DNA of 64,000 nt from Curtobacterium sp. VKM Ac-1393 (GCF_015350995.1 NZ_JADKRW010000004.1:186001-250000), one strand, 5' to 3'; shown: positions 8,699 to 17,940, numbered from the stretch's first letter. Numbers and translations are program-made. The notes: a model not told the origin generated them from the letters alone.

Positions 8699-10279
8699 TC
8701 ACTCCCACTCGATCGTCCCTGGCGGCTTCGACGTGACGTCGAGCACGACCCGGTTGACGTCGGGCACCTCGTTCGTGATGCGGTTCGAGATCTTCGCGAG
8801 CACGTCGTACGGCAGGCGCGTCCAGTCGGCGGTCATGGCGTCCTCGGACGAGACCGGACGGAGCACGATCGGGTGCCCGTACGTGCGGCCGTCACCCTGG
8901 ACGCCCACGGAGCGGACGTCGGCGAGCAGGACGACCGGGCACTGCCAGATCTCCCCGTCGAGGCCCGCTGCGGTGAGTTCCTCGCGCGCGATCTTGTCGG
9001 CGGCACGGAGGAGCTCCAGCCGCTGCTTGTCGACCGAACCCACGATGCGGATGCCGAGCCCCGGTCCGGGGAACGGCTGGCGGCCGACGATGACCTCGGG
9101 CAGACCGAGCTCGCGGCCGACGGCACGGACCTCGTCCTTGAAGAGCGCACGGAGCGGCTCGACGAGTTCGAAGGTCATGTCCTCGGGTAGGCCGCCGACG
9201 TTGTGGTGCGACTTGATGTTCGCGGTGCCTGCTCCGCCGCCGGACTCGACGACGTCGGGGTAGAGGGTGCCCTGCACGAGGAACTTGACCTCGCCGGCGT
9301 CACCGTCCCCGCGGGCCTCGAGCACGAGTGCCTCTGCCGCGGCCTCGAACGTGCGGATGAACTCGCGTCCGATGATCTTGCGCTTCTGCTCGGGGTCGCT
9401 CACCCCGGCGAGGGCGTCGAGGAACTGCTGCTCGGCGTCGATCGTGATGAGTCGGACACCAGTGGAGGCGACGTAGTCCTCTTCCACCTGCTTGCGCTCG
9501 TCGGCGCGCAGGAGTCCGTGGTCGACGAAGACGCAGGTGAGCTGATCGCCGACGGCCTTGTGCACGATGGCTGCGGCGACGGCGGAGTCGACACCGCCGG
9601 ACAGCCCGGCGATGACGCGGTTCGACCCGACCTGGGCCTGGATCCGGGCGACCTGCTCGTCGATGACGTTGCTCGAGTTCCAGTCGCCGGGCAGGCCGGC
9701 TGCGCGGTGCAGGAAGTTCTCGAGGACGGCCTGGCCGTGCTCGGAGTGCTTCACCTCGGGGTGCCACTGCACGCCGTAGAGCTTGCGCTCGTCGGACGCG
9801 AACGCCGCAACGGGGGTCGAGGCACTCGATGCGAGGACCTCGAAGCCCTCGGGTGCCTTCGCCACGGAGTCGCCGTGCGACATCCACGTGACCTGGGACC
9901 CGGGCTGGCCCCCGAGCAGGACACTGTCGGTCCCGCTGACGTCGACGGACGTCGCGCCGTACTCGCGCAGGCCGGTGTTCGCGACCTCGCCACCGAGGGC
10001 GGTCGCCATGGCCTGGAAGCCGTAGCAGATACCGAGCACGGGGACGCCGAGGTCGAGGATGTCGCCGTCGAGCGACGGCGCACCCTCTTCGTACACGGAC
10101 GACGGACCGCCGGACAGCACGATGGCTGCGGGGTCCTTCGCGCGGACCTCGTCCGCCGTGATGGAGTGCGGGACGATCTCGCTGTAGACGTTCGCTTCAC
10201 GGACCCGACGCGCGATGAGCTGCGCGTACTGGGCCCCGAAGTCGACGACGAGGACGGGACGCTGTTCGGTCTCGCTCAC
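8699..10279 (-). CDS. guaA: GMP synthase (glutamine-hydrolysing)
   Basis: The 526-residue enzyme converts XMP, glutamine and ATP to GMP. The N-terminal class I glutamine amidotransferase domain has the nucleophile motif GICYGFQ and the HPEVKHS histidine/glutamate pair. The ATP pyrophosphatase domain starts with the P-loop GLSGGVDSA. The C-terminal dimerisation domain ends in [10 protein letters not shown], the conserved GuaA C-terminus. It overlaps the DUF3817 gene by four bases (ATGA) and is the last gene of the minus-strand run from 13500. Confidence 0.98.
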   Translation of the reverse strand: MSETEQRPVLVVDFGAQYAQLIARRVREANVYSEIVPHSITADEVRAKDPAAIVLSGGPSSVYEEGAPSLDGDILDLGVPVLGICYGFQAMATALGGEVANTGLREYGATSVDVSGTDSVLLGGQPGSQVTWMSHGDSVAKAPEGFEVLASSASTPVAAFASDERKLYGVQWHPEVKHSEHGQAVLENFLHRAAGLPGDWNSSNVIDEQVARIQAQVGSNRVIAGLSGGVDSAVAAAIVHKAVGDQLTCVFVDHGLLRADERKQVEEDYVASTGVRLITIDAEQQFLDALAGVSDPEQKRKIIGREFIRTFEAAAEALVLEARGDGDAGEVKFLVQGTLYPDVVESGGGAGTANIKSHHNVGGLPEDMTFELVEPLRALFKDEVRAVGRELGLPEVIVGRQPFPGPGLGIRIVGSVDKQRLELLRAADKIAREELTAAGLDGEIWQCPVVLLADVRSVGVQGDGRTYGHPIVLRPVSSEDAMTADWTRLPYDVLAKISNRITNEVPDVNRVVLDVTSKPPGTIEWE

Positions 10280-10731
10280 CGAGCGGCCTCCTTCTCACGC
10301 TGCTGGGCAGCGATCAGCTCGTGGTAGGTGTCCATGGCCTTCTGCTGCATGCGGTGTTCGACCACGAAGGACATGAACGGGATGATGCCACCGAGGGCGA
10401 TGAGCAGGAAGCGGGAGGGCCTCCAGCGCATGATGCTCCACAGACGGAAGTCCGTGAAGAGGTAGAGGACGTACAGCCAGCCGTGCGCGATGAGGATCGC
10501 GATCGACAGGTTGAACGTGCCGGGTGCTTCGCCGGCCGTGCCGTTCGGCACGAAGAACGGGCCGTTGCCGAGCTGCATCTCGAGCTGGAGCGGCGTGTAC
10601 TTGATGATGACCTCGATCACGAGGGCCAGCAGCAGCACACCGGTGATGTACGCGGAGACGCGGTACCACTTCACCGCACCCGGGATCTTCGGGATGTCGC
10701 GGGTTCGGACGGTCAGAGCCATATCGGCCAT
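10276..10731 (-). CDS. DUF3817 family membrane protein
   Basis: This is a 151-residue protein with three or four hydrophobic helices (around residues 25-45, 75-95, 105-125) and a basic/Gln-rich tail. The pattern, including [18 protein letters not shown] and [16 protein letters not shown], is that of DUF3817, usually beside guaA in actinobacteria. Function is unknown. ATG 10731 follows the SURF1 stop almost directly; ATG 10722, three codons in, has a better-spaced AGGATGG and may be the real start. Confidence 0.85.
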   Translation of the reverse strand: MADMALTVRTRDIPKIPGAVKWYRVSAYITGVLLLALVIEVIIKYTPLQLEMQLGNGPFFVPNGTAGEAPGTFNLSIAILIAHGWLYVLYLFTDFRLWSIMRWRPSRFLLIALGGIIPFMSFVVEHRMQQKAMDTYHELIAAQQREKEAAR

Positions 10732-10732
10732 C

Positions 10733-11509
10733 CTACCGTCGGAGCGCAGCGGCTTCGGCGGCGAGAGCGGCGTCGCGCTCGTCCTCTTGCTCGCGCTCCC
10801 AGGCGTCCTTCACGAACCGGTACCAGAGGAACACGGCGAACCCGGCGAAGACGACCCACTCGATCGCGTAGAACAGGTTCAGCCAGTCGAACTGGACGTC
10901 ACGAGACGGCGCGCGGTCGGCGATGGTGCCGAGGTCGGCTGCCTGCGCGGTGGCCCCGTCGGCGACGACGTACCCGAGGTACATCCGGTCGTCGAAGGCC
11001 TTCCACGTGTTCACGAAGCGGGCGGGCGCCACTGCGGAGTACTCCGCCTGCTTGTAGGTGTCCTGGTCGGGCGACTCGGCCGGGTAGTACCGGCCCTGCA
11101 CCGTGAGCGTCTGCCCGTCCGCCAGGTGGTCACCACCGGCGACGGCGGCCGACCGTTGGTCGGACCATCCGATGACGACCGGGAGGCTCGCCCCACCATC
11201 CGAGTCCACCAGGTGACCCACGGTCTGGTACGTCCCACCACCGGTGCGGCCGGTCAGGATCGTGGTGTCGCCGGCGACGAACGTGCCGGTGACGGTGACC
11301 TTCTGGCCGGCGATGGTCTCGCTCGCCGGCTCTTCGGGGGCGGTGATCGCCTGGAGCGTCTTGCGGGTCTCGGTGGTCGCCGGCAGCGGTTTGCCGTTGG
11401 CGATGCTCCGCTCGAGCTGCCACTTGCCCAGCCCCGCGAACACCGCCGCAAGCACGAGCGCCAGCAACAGCAGCGCGATCCACCTCGGTCGTCGGGCAAC
11501 GGCCCACAT
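10733..11509 (-). CDS. SURF1 family cytochrome oxidase biogenesis protein
   Basis: The 258-residue protein has the SURF1 plan: an N-terminal membrane helix ending in FAGLGKWQLERS (the G-x-WQ-x-R signature), an extracytoplasmic region of about 160 residues, and a second helix (FYAIEWVVFAGFAVFLWYR) before a charged cytosolic tail. SURF1 proteins help insert haem a into aa3-type cytochrome oxidase. The start is five bases after the antiporter stop, so it belongs to that operon. Confidence 0.92.
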   Translation of the reverse strand: MWAVARRPRWIALLLLALVLAAVFAGLGKWQLERSIANGKPLPATTETRKTLQAITAPEEPASETIAGQKVTVTGTFVAGDTTILTGRTGGGTYQTVGHLVDSDGGASLPVVIGWSDQRSAAVAGGDHLADGQTLTVQGRYYPAESPDQDTYKQAEYSAVAPARFVNTWKAFDDRMYLGYVVADGATAQAADLGTIADRAPSRDVQFDWLNLFYAIEWVVFAGFAVFLWYRFVKDAWEREQEDERDAALAAEAAALRR

Positions 11510-11514
11510 CTGTA

Positions 11515-12966
11515 TCAGTACTCCGGATCGCGCTGTCGGACCGGGCGTTCGGGGCGCTCGGTGGGGATCTCGACCGGCGACGTGACGGGTTCGTCGGTCG
11601 CCTCCGGTGTCCCATTCTCCTGCTCGTCCCTGCCAGCGGCCTCCACGAGCGCGAACTCCTCCGCGAACTGGCGGTCCCGCTCGGCACGACGGACCGCGGC
11701 GGTGGACGCTGCTTCGGCTTCTTCGGCCTCCGCTGCCTCGGCGGCGGCAGCCGCGGCGACCGCACGGCGGCCGCCGAGCCGCCCGCGCAGGCGGGCGAGG
11801 CGGGCGGGGCGCACCACGAGGCGGCCGATCCGCTCCGAGTTCACCGCGAGCAGCGGCCCGAGGATGGCCATGACGAGGACGTAGAGGCCCGCGAACGCGG
11901 TGATCCGCGCCTCCAGTCCGGCGGCAGCCGACAGCGTCGCGAGGATCAGGGCGAACTCGCCACGGTTCACCAGGATCACGGCGGTGTTGATCCCCTGCTG
12001 GACGTTGAAGCCGTTCATGCGCGCGACGATCTGCCCGGCGACGGCGTTGAGCACGACCGTCATGCCGATCGCAGCGAGGACCGGCCAGAGCACCTCGCCG
12101 AAGGTCGACAGGTCGAGGCCGAGCCCGAAGTTCACGAAGAAGAACGCGGCGAAGACGTCGCGCATCGGCAGGGCGAGCTGCTCGATGCGGTCGCGGTACC
12201 GGGTGGCGCCACAGAGCAGACCGATGACGAAGGCGCCGATGGCGTCGGTCACGCCGAGCAGGTCGCCGATGCCGCCGAACATGACGGCGAGTCCGAAGAA
12301 CAGCACCGTGAACAGCTCGTCGTCACGCGTCGCGAAGATCTTCGAGACCCACTTGCCGGCGAACCGGGCGAGCGTGAACATCACGATGAGGAAGCCGAAC
12401 GCGAGCGCGAGCTTGCCGACGACGGCCCAGGCGTTCGTGTCGCCGGACAGCACGACCGAGACGATCGCCAGGTAGATGGCGATGAAGACGTCCTCGATGA
12501 CCGTGACGCCCAGGATCATCGGTGTCTCGTCGTTCGCGAGTCGTCGCAGCTCGATGAGGAGCTTCGTGACGATCGCGCTCGACGACGTGGCCGTCATGCC
12601 GGCGATGATCAGGGCTTCTCGGGTGCCCCAGCCGAGCGAGAACCCGAAGGCGAACCCGACACCCATGTTGATGACGACGTAGGTGCCCCCCGACACCAGG
12701 AGTTTTCCGGCGTTGCCGTAGAACTCCTCTTGGTCGAACTCCAAGCCGAGGTTGAACAGCAGCAGGATGAGCCCGAAGGTCGCGATGAGCTCGATCGTGT
12801 GCGACTCGACGTTGAGGCCGATCCACGGGGTGTGCGGGCTCGCGATGAGCCCGACGATCATGTAGATCGGGATCGCCGGCAGACCGATGGTCTTGCCGAG
12901 CCGCCCGAGGACGTAGGCGATGACGAAGAGCACCCCGATGGTGAGCAGTTCACCGCCCAGGTGCAT
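11515..12966 (-). CDS. CPA2-family cation:proton antiporter (KefB-like membrane subunit)
   Basis: The 483-residue protein has about 12 hydrophobic helices over residues 1-385, with family stretches such as FNLGLEFDQEEF, GMTATSSSAIVTKLL, GVTDAIGAFVIGLL and NRGEFALILATL. The C-terminal 90 residues are Ala/Glu/Arg-rich and cytosolic with no TrkA-N domain. That fits a two-component antiporter whose regulator is encoded by the preceding gene, three bases upstream. It probably exchanges K+ or Na+ for H+. Confidence 0.92.
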   Translation of the reverse strand: MHLGGELLTIGVLFVIAYVLGRLGKTIGLPAIPIYMIVGLIASPHTPWIGLNVESHTIELIATFGLILLLFNLGLEFDQEEFYGNAGKLLVSGGTYVVINMGVGFAFGFSLGWGTREALIIAGMTATSSSAIVTKLLIELRRLANDETPMILGVTVIEDVFIAIYLAIVSVVLSGDTNAWAVVGKLALAFGFLIVMFTLARFAGKWVSKIFATRDDELFTVLFFGLAVMFGGIGDLLGVTDAIGAFVIGLLCGATRYRDRIEQLALPMRDVFAAFFFVNFGLGLDLSTFGEVLWPVLAAIGMTVVLNAVAGQIVARMNGFNVQQGINTAVILVNRGEFALILATLSAAAGLEARITAFAGLYVLVMAILGPLLAVNSERIGRLVVRPARLARLRGRLGGRRAVAAAAAAEAAEAEEAEAASTAAVRRAERDRQFAEEFALVEAAGRDEQENGTPEATDEPVTSPVEIPTERPERPVRQRDPEY

Positions 12967-12969
12967 GCG

Positions 12970-13500
12970 CTAGCTCTTCCGCGGGGCCTCGGCCGATGCG
13001 GCCGCAAGCTCTCCGCTGCGGTAGAAGGAGAAGGCCTTGGCGACCTTCTCGGGGGAACCGGCGACGACGATGGTGTCACCGGGGAAGACGACGAAGTCCG
13101 ACGAGGGTGCCGGGTTGGCGCTGTCGCCACGGACCACGGCGACCACGGTCAGGCCGATGAAGCCCGAGTCGTGCAGGTCGCCGAGGGGCTTGCCGGCGAT
13201 CGCGTCATCGTAGTCGACCGAGAACCAGTCGATGGACAGCCCGGGGATCTCGTCGAGCTTGTCGAGGCCCTCGGTGATCCGGGTGCCGCCCAGGAGTTCG
13301 GCGAGCGTGCGGGCTTCGTCCTCGCTGAGGCGCAGCGAGACCTTCTCGGACTTGTCCGCGCCGTCGGAGACGTCGGCGAACGAGATGAGGTCGGAGTGGC
13401 CCGACCGGTGCGTGATGACCCCGCACTTGCCACCGTCGTCGGTGTAGAAGGTGTGCAACACGCCGACTCCGGGGAGTTTGACGCGATGGACGTCGACCAT
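12970..13500 (-). CDS. Cation:proton antiporter regulatory subunit (KhtT-like, TrkA-C domain)
   Basis: The 176-residue soluble protein has an N-terminal KhtT-like domain (about 1-70) and a C-terminal TrkA-C (RCK-C) domain (about 85-165) ending with DFVVFPGDTIVVAGSPEKV, which usually binds nucleotides or ions and gates the partner antiporter. ATG 13500 follows a clear AAAGGGAG ribosome site; an upstream ATG at 13527 would add nine residues but lacks one. It heads the operon antiporter, SURF1, DUF3817, guaA. Confidence 0.88.
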   Translation of the reverse strand: MVDVHRVKLPGVGVLHTFYTDDGGKCGVITHRSGHSDLISFADVSDGADKSEKVSLRLSEDEARTLAELLGGTRITEGLDKLDEIPGLSIDWFSVDYDDAIAGKPLGDLHDSGFIGLTVVAVVRGDSANPAPSSDFVVFPGDTIVVAGSPEKVAKAFSFYRSGELAAASAEAPRKS

Positions 13501-13575
13501 GATGGCTCCCTTTTCGAGTACGTCCATGCTAACCACCGGAGGGCCCCACGCATTCCGGTCAGTACAGTTCTGTGG

Positions 13576-14079
13576 ATGGGGAACACTCGGATCGTCGTCG
13601 GGGTCGTCGGGACGCTGGTCGTCGCGCTGTACGCAACGTTGCTCGCAGTGAACGCGCTCGTGCTCGACCCGCTCGGAGCGGTGCCCGGGCAGTCGCTCGC
13701 GCAGATCCACGCCGAGCTCACCCGGCAGGGCTTCTCGGTGCGGACCGACACGGTGATCGTCATCGTGGTCGCCGCAGTCGGTGTGCTGCTCGCCGCCGGA
13801 CTCTCCGTGCTGCTGCTGATCACCCGCGCCACCGCACACGTGATGGCAACGGTGCTGCTCGCCGTCGTGGCGTTCGGTGCGCCGTCGTCGTTCTGGAGCG
13901 GGTTCGCGCTCGGCATGGACGTCGCTGACGCCTACGGGGTCGGCGGCGGCGACCACACCATCTGGGCCGGCGTGCTGTACGTCACGAGTGCGGTCGCGCT
14001 GGTCGCGCTGCCGTTCGTGCTCGTCGTCGGTCAGGCGGTGCACGTGCGCCGCGCCGCCCTGCGGGCGCGCGCCGCCTGA
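13576..14079 (+). CDS. Hypothetical membrane protein
   Basis: I do not recognise a family. The 167-residue product from ATG 13576 has four hydrophobic segments (about residues 5-27, 60-82, 85-108, 130-152) and a short Arg-rich cytosolic tail. The loop between helices 1 and 2 contains LAQIHAELTRQGFSVRTD. The start codon is 75 bases from the divergent antiporter-regulator start, so the two may share a bidirectional promoter region. The ribosome site is weak. Confidence 0.7.
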   Translation: MGNTRIVVGVVGTLVVALYATLLAVNALVLDPLGAVPGQSLAQIHAELTRQGFSVRTDTVIVIVVAAVGVLLAAGLSVLLLITRATAHVMATVLLAVVAFGAPSSFWSGFALGMDVADAYGVGGGDHTIWAGVLYVTSAVALVALPFVLVVGQAVHVRRAALRARAA

Positions 14080-14120
14080 CGGACGCACCCCGGGCCTCCC
14101 GTCCGCCCGTCTGCTGTCGG

Positions 14121-14168
14121 CCTGTCTGTCTGCCTGTCTGCCTGTCTGTCTGTCTGTCTGTCTGTCTG
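14121..14168. repeat. CTGT tetranucleotide microsatellite
   Basis: About twelve CTGT/CTGC units run in tandem, the last six or seven perfect, in the gap after the hypothetical membrane protein. Such tracts are prone to slippage and are unusual in GC-rich bacterial DNA. Confidence 0.9.
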
Positions 14169-14186
14169 GAGGCGCGGGTCGGCTCC

Positions 14187-14341
14187 GCAAGACGCCGGCG
14201 TCTCGCCGAGACGCCCCGTCCACCGCGAGACGCCGCCGAATTCGGCGGCGTCTCGCTGACCACGCGGCGTCTCGGCAACACGACGGCGTCTCGTAGAACC
14301 CGCAGACGCCGGCGTCTCGGGGACACGACGGCGTCTGCTGC
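14187..14341. repeat. Nested palindrome repeat cluster A (GACGCCGCC family)
   Basis: The core at 14225-14256 is a perfect 32-nt palindrome: GCGAGACGCCGCCGAA followed by its exact reverse complement. Around it sit AGACGCCGGCGTCTCG at 14190 and again near 14304, and CGACGGCGTCT at 14281 and 14327. It fills the convergent gap between the hypothetical membrane gene and glpD. Confidence 0.85.
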
Positions 14342-14345
14342 CTCG

Positions 14346-16232
14346 TTACTCCGGCTCGCTCGTCTTCTCGCCCACGACCTGCTCGTCCGACGCCTTCGCG
14401 CCCTCGGCACCGCTGCTGCGGCCACCGCCCACGACGACGTCGTCCTCGTCGAAGCCGAACGCGATGTCCGGTGCCTCGAGCCGCACGCGATCCGCGCTCT
14501 CGTCGTCGGGCTGCAGCTGCGACTCGCGTTCCGCGGACACACGCTTGAGGTAGTTCGACACCTCGTGCTCGGTGGTCTCCTGGTCCCAGCCGAGCACGTC
14601 CGCCATGAGCTTCGCCGCGACCGGAGCCGCCGACTCACCGCGGTCCCAGGCCTCGATCGAGATGCGGGTTCGGCGGGCGAGGACGTCCTCCAGGTGCAGG
14701 GCGCCCTCGTGCGAGGCCGCGTACACGACCTCGGCGGCGATGTAGTCGTCGGCTCCGGGCAGCGGCTCGGCGAGTGTGGGGTCCTGCTCCACCAGCTGCA
14801 ACACTTCGGTCGCCAGGGTGCCGTAGCGGTTCAGGAGGTGCTCGATGCGGACCTTGTGCACGTTGAAGCTGCGGGCGGTCCGCGCGCGACGGTTCCACGC
14901 TGCCGGGTAGCCCTCGGCCCCGAGCAGCGGGATGTCCTCGGTCGTCGACGCCGGGATCTTCCCGTCCATCGCCGCCACCGCCTCGTCGATCGCGTCCTTG
15001 CCCATCACGCGGTAGGTCGTCCACTTGCCGCCGGCGACGACCACGAGCCCGGGCACGGTGTGGGCGACGACGTGCTCACGGCTGAGCTTCGAGGTCTGGT
15101 CGGACTCACCCGCCAGCAACGGGCGGAGGCCGGCGTAGACGCCCTCGACGTCCTCACGGGTGAGCGGGACGCGGAGCACCTTGTTGACGTGCTCGAGGAT
15201 GTAGTCGATGTCCGCCGCGGTCGCCGCCGGGTGCGCCTTGTCGAGGTACCAGTCGGTGTCGGTCGTGCCGACGAGCCAGTGCCGGCCCCACGGGATCACG
15301 AACAGCACGCTCTTCTCGGTGCGCAGGATCATGCCCATGTTCGACTGGAAGCGGTCGCGCGGGATGACGAGGTGCACACCCTTCGACGCCCGCACCTTGA
15401 ACTGCCCGCGGGTGCCGATCATCGCCTGGGTGTCGTCCGTCCAGACACCCGTGGCGTTCACGACCTGCTTCGCGCGGATCTCGAACCGCTCACCGGTCTG
15501 GATGTCGTGGGCCTGGGCGCCGACCACGCGCTCCCCGACCTTGATGAAGCCCTCGATCCGGACCCGGCTCGCTGCGTGGGCACCGTACGACACCGCCGTG
15601 CGCACGAGCGAGGAGACGTAGCGGGCGTCGTCGACCTGCGCGTCGTAGTAGGTCATGCCGCCGACGAAGGCGTCCTTCTTGAGCGACGGCATCGAGCGGA
15701 GCACCTGCGTGCGGCTGAGGTGCCGGTGGTGCGGGACCCCGGGCGGGCGCCCGCCGGACCAGCTGAACGCGTCGTACATCGCCATGCCGATGCCGATGTA
15801 GAACCGCTCCCACACGCGGTGGTTGAGCGGGTAGAGGAAGCGCACCGGCTTCACCAGGTGCGGGGCGATCCGCTGCAGCAGCAGACCACGCTCGATGAGC
15901 GCCTCGCGCACGAGCCCGAAGTTCAGCTGCTCGAGGTAGCGGATGCCACCGTGGACGAGCTTCGACGAACGGCTCGACGTGCCGGAACCCCAGTCGCGAG
16001 CCTCGACGATGCCGACGGTCAGTCCTCGGGTGACGGCGTCGAGCGCACTGCCCCCACCGACGATGCCGCCGCCCACGACGAGGACGTCGAGTTCCTTCGT
16101 CTTCAGGGTCTCGATCGCCGCCGCGCGTTCGTCGGGGCCGAGCTTGGCCGCGGGGTCGAACCCCGCTCCCGGCACGACGTCGCCAGGACGTCCGGCCGAA
16201 CTGGTCTGCTTCGTGGTGCTGGACTTCGCCAT
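14346..16232 (-). CDS. glpD: Glycerol-3-phosphate dehydrogenase (FAD, quinone-linked)
   Basis: The 628-residue membrane-associated enzyme oxidises glycerol-3-phosphate to dihydroxyacetone phosphate and passes electrons to quinones. The FAD-binding GxGxxG region (VVGGGIVGGGSALDAV) lies near residue 52, followed by the GlpD signature RSSKLVHGGIRYLE. VGTTDTDW and LRPLL belong to the catalytic domain, and residues about 430-560 form the DAO C-terminal cap. The last 60 residues are acidic and low in complexity. ATG 16232 has a GGAGGCGACG ribosome site. Confidence 0.96.
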   Translation of the reverse strand: MAKSSTTKQTSSAGRPGDVVPGAGFDPAAKLGPDERAAAIETLKTKELDVLVVGGGIVGGGSALDAVTRGLTVGIVEARDWGSGTSSRSSKLVHGGIRYLEQLNFGLVREALIERGLLLQRIAPHLVKPVRFLYPLNHRVWERFYIGIGMAMYDAFSWSGGRPPGVPHHRHLSRTQVLRSMPSLKKDAFVGGMTYYDAQVDDARYVSSLVRTAVSYGAHAASRVRIEGFIKVGERVVGAQAHDIQTGERFEIRAKQVVNATGVWTDDTQAMIGTRGQFKVRASKGVHLVIPRDRFQSNMGMILRTEKSVLFVIPWGRHWLVGTTDTDWYLDKAHPAATAADIDYILEHVNKVLRVPLTREDVEGVYAGLRPLLAGESDQTSKLSREHVVAHTVPGLVVVAGGKWTTYRVMGKDAIDEAVAAMDGKIPASTTEDIPLLGAEGYPAAWNRRARTARSFNVHKVRIEHLLNRYGTLATEVLQLVEQDPTLAEPLPGADDYIAAEVVYAASHEGALHLEDVLARRTRISIEAWDRGESAAPVAAKLMADVLGWDQETTEHEVSNYLKRVSAERESQLQPDDESADRVRLEAPDIAFGFDEDDVVVGGGRSSGAEGAKASDEQVVGEKTSEPE

Positions 16233-16266
16233 CGTCGCCTCCGGGTCACGGTCGGCGCCGAAGCGT

Positions 16267-16288
16267 CATCCGCGTCGGTGCGCGGATG
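16267..16288 (-). terminator. Hairpin terminator after guaB3
   Basis: CATCCGCG and CGCGGATG form an 8-bp stem with a 6-base loop about ten bases past the guaB3 stop, in the short gap before glpD. Confidence 0.55.
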
Positions 16289-16297
16289 CCACCAGGA

Positions 16298-17416
16298 TCA
16301 CTGGTGGTACGGCGCCACGACCACTTCTACTCGCTGGAACTCCTTGACGTCGGAGTACCCGGTCGTCGCCATCGAGCGCCGCAGCGCACCGACGAGGTTG
16401 GCGCGGCCGTCGAACGTCGGCGTCGGGCCGTTCAGCACGTTCTCGAGCGGGGCGATCGTGCCCACCTCGACCCGTCGGCCGCGAGGCAGCTCCGGGTGGT
16501 GCGCCTCGGCACCCCAGTGGAACCCACCACCGGGCGCCTCGGTCGCACGGGCGAGCGCGGTACCGAGCATGACGGCGTCGGCACCGACCGCGATCGCCTT
16601 GACGACGTCGCCGGCGGTGTCGAGACCGCCGTCGGCGATGACGTGCACGTAGCGTCCACCCGACTCGTCGAGGTAGTCACGGCGGGCACCGGCGACGTCG
16701 GCGACCGCGGTGGCCATCGGCGCGTGGATGCCGAGTGCGGCACGTGTCGTCGACGCAGCACCGCCACCGAAGCCGACGAGGACACCGGCGGCACCGGTGC
16801 GCATCAGGTGCAGCGCCGACGTGTAGGTCGAGGCCCCGCCCACGATCACCGGGACGTCGAGCTCGTAGATGAACTTCTTGAGGTTGAGGGGCTCTTCGTT
16901 CTGCGACACGTGCTCAGCCGAGACCGTCGTGCCACGGATGACGAACAGGTCGACACCGGCGTCGACGACCGTCTTCGAGAACTCCTGCGTGCGCTGCGGG
17001 CTGAGCGAGCCGGCGACCGGCACCCCGGCGGCGCGGATCTCGGCCAGGCGCGCGGTGATCAGCTCCGGCTTGATCGGCTCGGAGTAGATCTCCTGCATGC
17101 GCTTCGTGACGTTGCCGTCGGTGAGCGACTTGATCTCGTCGTAGTAGGGAGTCGGGTCCTCGTACCGGGTCCAGAGCCCCTCGAGGTCGAGGACGCCCAG
17201 GATGCCGAGCTTGCCCATCTGGATGACCGTGGCCGGCGAGGACACCGAGTCCATCGGCGCGGAGAGGATCGGCGACGCGAAGGTGAACGCGTCGATCGAC
17301 CACTGCACGCTGACGTCGCGCGGGTCACGCGTCCGCCTGGAGGGGACCACCGCGATGTCGTCGAACGCGTACGCCCGACGTCCGCGCTTGCCTGCACCGA
17401 TCTCGACTTCACTCAC
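16298..17416 (-). CDS. guaB3: GuaB3 family IMP dehydrogenase-related protein
   Basis: The 372-residue TIM-barrel protein is of the GuaB3 type: it lacks CBS domains and carries AFDDIAVVPSRRTRDP, LSAPMDSVSSP and ADGGLDTAGDVVKAIAVGADAVMLG. The loop that holds the catalytic cysteine in IMP dehydrogenase (GSICTTR) reads AASTTR here, with Ser in place of Cys. Lack of Cys is also recalled for mycobacterial GuaB3, so the reaction may not be classical IMP oxidation. It is paired in the window with authentic guaB at 22530. Confidence 0.93.
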   Translation of the reverse strand: MSEVEIGAGKRGRRAYAFDDIAVVPSRRTRDPRDVSVQWSIDAFTFASPILSAPMDSVSSPATVIQMGKLGILGVLDLEGLWTRYEDPTPYYDEIKSLTDGNVTKRMQEIYSEPIKPELITARLAEIRAAGVPVAGSLSPQRTQEFSKTVVDAGVDLFVIRGTTVSAEHVSQNEEPLNLKKFIYELDVPVIVGGASTYTSALHLMRTGAAGVLVGFGGGAASTTRAALGIHAPMATAVADVAGARRDYLDESGGRYVHVIADGGLDTAGDVVKAIAVGADAVMLGTALARATEAPGGGFHWGAEAHHPELPRGRRVEVGTIAPLENVLNGPTPTFDGRANLVGALRRSMATTGYSDVKEFQRVEVVVAPYHQ

Positions 17417-17462
17417 CCGGCAAGCCTACCGGGCGGGTCCGGGGGCGTGCACGGACCGGACG

Positions 17463-17562
17463 GTGCGGGCGCGGGCGCGGGCACGGGCACGGGTGCGGGC
17501 ACGGGTGCGGGTGCGGGCGGCGGGCACGGGTGCGGGTGCGGGCGGCGGCTGGCGGCTGGCGG
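17463..17562. repeat. GC-only hexanucleotide tract (GCGGGC/GCGGGT)
   Basis: About 100 bases consist of imperfect tandem GCGGGC, ACGGGC and GCGGGT units, ending in GGCGGCTGGCGGCTGGCGG. It starts about 50 bases upstream of the guaB3 start. It is open in several frames and encodes only Pro/Arg/Ala or Gly repeats, so I do not treat it as a gene. Confidence 0.8.
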
Positions 17563-17654
17563 CCTCGCACCGTGCGAGGTGTGCAGCGCATGGTGCGAGG
17601 TTCCGTCTTCCGTGCGAGATCGCGAGGGTCGCACGACGACCAGAACCTCGCACC
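17563..17654. repeat. CGAGGTTC-type repeat cluster with hairpin
   Basis: CCTCGCAC-C-GTGCGAGG forms a small palindrome at 17563-17579. GGTGCGAGGTTC at 17592-17603 is inverted as GAACCTCGCACC at 17643-17654, with GTGCGAGATCGCGAG between. The order of CGAGGTTC, GCGAGAT and GAACCTCG parallels the cluster at 8505-8601. It could act as a terminator for the small gene at 17675. Confidence 0.6.
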
Positions 17655-17674
17655 ACTCGGGCGTCAGCGCGCGA

Positions 17675-17866
17675 TCAACGCGGGCGGCGCGGGGTCCGGC
17701 GGCGCTTGCGGAGCACCCGCAGCACGAGGCCGAGCAGGAGCGCGAGCACCACGAGCACGACGAGCAGCGCAGCCGCGACCTTCACGAGCAGCGCCGCACC
17801 GACGAACAGCGCGATGAAGACCACCCACACCAGGGCGTCCATCGCGCCCGCTGACAGTCTCCGCAC
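17675..17866 (-). CDS. Possible small membrane protein
   Basis: The short frame from GTG 17866 (or ATG 17842) encodes 55-63 residues, one long hydrophobic stretch (VWVVFIALFVGAALLVKVAA and on) and a very basic end (RKRRRTPRRPR). It looks like a small membrane anchor or holin-like peptide. The ribosome site is poor and I recognise no family, so this may not be real. Confidence 0.4.
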   Translation of the reverse strand: MRRLSAGAMDALVWVVFIALFVGAALLVKVAAALLVVLVVLALLLGLVLRVLRKRRRTPRRPR

Positions 17867-17940
17867 CTGCGGAACGATACCGACCCGGCGGACGCGGGGC
17901 GGGCCTCCCGTCCGGGCACAACGCGACCGGAGGCACGTCG

